Positions 62,846 through 64,000 of a stretch of DNA of 64,000 nucleotides are shown here, one piece after another. The notes under the pieces were generated by a model. The model worked only from the letters and a program-made list of their open reading frames with translations. It ran no database searches and was not told the DNA's origin. How positions within the stretch are numbered: the first letter of the stretch is position 1; each line of letters starts with the position of its first letter. This DNA comes from Sanguinoderma infundibulare (Eukaryota > Basidiomycota > Agaricomycetes > Polyporales > Polyporaceae). The stretch covers positions 1,426,001 through 1,490,000 of the forward strand of contig JAVLRN010000005.1 in the NCBI GenBank assembly GCA_032821775.1, in the 5' to 3' direction. The position numbers and the translations under genes were made by a program.

Positions 62846-64000
62846 ATGTTGCCGTCATTGTCATGGCTTCCCTCATTGCCCTCCATCGACTTCAGTCTCC
62901 CTTCAGGCATACAGAAGCGTTTCATATCCTTTGCCCTCCGACAGTCCCTCGGCCATCTTCTCAAGCCAGGTCAGCTCGATATCCAGCAGGTCGACTCCCA
63001 GATTGGCTCCGGTTACGTCCAGGTCCGAGACCTCGAGCTCAACAATGAGGTAAGTCCCTTCTTCCCCTCCCCTACATATACGCTATACCCAGCTTACAGG
63101 CCATCAACGCCCTCATCTCCGGCCTCCCCATACGATTACACGACGGCTCCGTAGCCAAGGTCACCGCTCGTATTCCATGGCCAAATCCACTCACCTCCTC
63201 CGTCGGCCTCTCCCTCGAGTCTCTCCACCTCACATTCTACCTCCAACCTACAGTCTCTCCTCCATCAGACCGTCCCTTCGCCGAGAATCTTGCAGAGTCC
63301 GTTGCATCCGTTGCGGAAACCTTCATTCACGAGGAGCTTACTCCCAATGAAGAGGCTACTCTCCGCGAATCCATACACTCCGAGTCCTCCGCTTCTTCAC
63401 CATCACTCGACCCTCTCCCGGGCGGACTGGACCCCTTCATGTCGGAGGAAGAGGTTCACTTCAGCGAAGCCGATCCTCCTGGCGTTTCCATCTTTGCTAC
63501 TCTCATCGAACGCCTCTTAGCCCGCTTCCAGTTTGACGCGACCGATACCAGGATAACGATCGTCAATCCCCAGGAGGCGAGCTTCACCCTCATCGTTCCA
63601 GACATACGATATGGCACCGAATCGCAAGACGAATCCGTTCGCGCAACCAATACCCCCGCTTCGCCCTCGTCTGAAACGCGTCCTACTGGCGAGACACGCA
63701 AGGTGACCGTATCGGGTGTTACTGTTACCACTCGTTGTCTGCGTCCCATGAGTCCCCAGCCATTAACTCCCCCGGTGGTCTTGACCCCCAAGATTACTTC
63801 GCCTCCAACGCCCAGCTCACCTGTCTTGGAACCTTGTCCAAGCCCGCCGTCCCCACAACCCTCCCCGATTCCTCCCATCGACCCTCCATCGCCGCCTCCA
63901 CCCGAGCTCGGCCAAGAGCTCCCAACCGTTACTGTCGAGTCTCCATTTGAGCCCGAACCATCATCGCCAGGCTCAGAATCATCTGACATGGACGAGGAAA
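62846..64000 (+). CDS. ATG2: Autophagy-related protein 2 (ATG2), 5' part
   Basis: A bridge-like lipid transfer protein that links the ER to the growing autophagosome. The ATG at 62846 opens MLPSLSWLPSLPSIDFSLPS, then GIQKRFISFALRQSLGHLLK and PGQLDIQQVDSQIGSGYVQV, the chorein-N region that starts ATG2 and VPS13 proteins. One intron (GTAAGTCC...TTACAG) joins LELNNE to AINALISGLPIRLHDGSVAK, followed by VTARIPWPNPLTSSVGLSLE. Further on are EDLD-like acidic patches, ATLIERLLARFQFDATDTRI and a long Pro/Ser-rich disordered insert that runs off the window at 64000. Full-length fungal ATG2 is about 2,000 residues, so only the first sixth or so is here. Confidence 0.93.

Noticed and set aside
1..64000. 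CRISPR arrays, tRNA or rRNA genes, intact transposons
   Set aside because: I saw no regularly spaced direct repeats, no cloverleaf with conserved box A and B that I could support, no rRNA segments and no transposase or reverse-transcriptase motifs. A tRNAscan and repeat search would settle short or diverged cases.

Overview
The window is nuclear DNA of a filamentous basidiomycete, most likely an Agaricomycete. Almost every gene is cut by introns of about 45-80 nt with GT...AG ends and CTNAC-like branch sites, base composition is moderately GC-rich, genes sit 200-600 bp apart on both strands, and several proteins belong to families typical of mushrooms and polypores (DUF7918, CHMP7-type Snf7, NCE101). 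No prokaryotic features, rRNA, tRNA, CRISPR or intact transposon were seen. CDS coordinates below run from start codon to stop codon and include introns; splice sites were worked out by eye from reading frame, protein-family conservation and GT/AG signals.

Layout. 1-455: 3' end of a Ser/Pro-rich protein gene. 2.0-12.1 kb: four minus-strand housekeeping and metabolic genes, namely mitochondrial NAD(P) transhydrogenase, a DapA-family aldolase/lyase, tRNA pseudouridine-55 synthase (PUS4/TruB) and a membrane-anchored aldo-keto reductase. 13.9-19.8 kb: a DUF7918 gene, the ESCRT-III-like CHMP7 gene and a single-pass membrane protein. 20.4-28.3 kb: a Crb2/Rad9/53BP1-type checkpoint mediator followed by a chromodomain/AT-hook protein. 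28.6-30.6 kb: two decayed copies of an acyltransferase-like gene. 30.8-33.9 kb: RAD54. 34.2-41.0 kb: LIN1/CD2BP2 and a tandem array of three DUF7918 genes. 41.2-53.8 kb: a HCS1/SMUBP2-type helicase, a PQ-loop transporter, a LisH-CTLH-CRA (GID/CTLH complex) protein, an unrecognised Leu-rich protein, ribosomal protein L7, ISA2 and NCE101. 54.2-64.0 kb: NatB subunit NAA25, two tandem RPA2 (RPA32) genes, an SGNH/GDSL hydrolase and the 5' end of ATG2.

Two themes stand out. First, the window is rich in DNA-damage and replication genes (crb2-like, chromodomain/AT-hook, RAD54, HCS1-like, RPA2). Each of these has a MluI cell-cycle box (ACGCGT) within about 60-160 bp of its start codon, which suggests shared G1/S (MBF-type) control. 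Second, the four DUF7918 paralogues have divergent tails that carry SUMO-acceptor consensus sites (psi-K-x-E). Two tandem copies also end in a textbook SUMO-interacting motif (EVIDLT) and a third carries seven psi-K-x-E sites. Two of the four also have ACGCGT boxes upstream. I infer that this family may be an undescribed set of SUMO-pathway clients or scaffolds linked to chromatin or the cell cycle. That is a hypothesis from sequence only. Other notable items are a 4-nt micro-exon in the transhydrogenase gene, a 16-nt micro-exon in RPL7, and an RPA2 paralogue whose SP/TP-rich segment sits in the linker instead of at the N-terminus.
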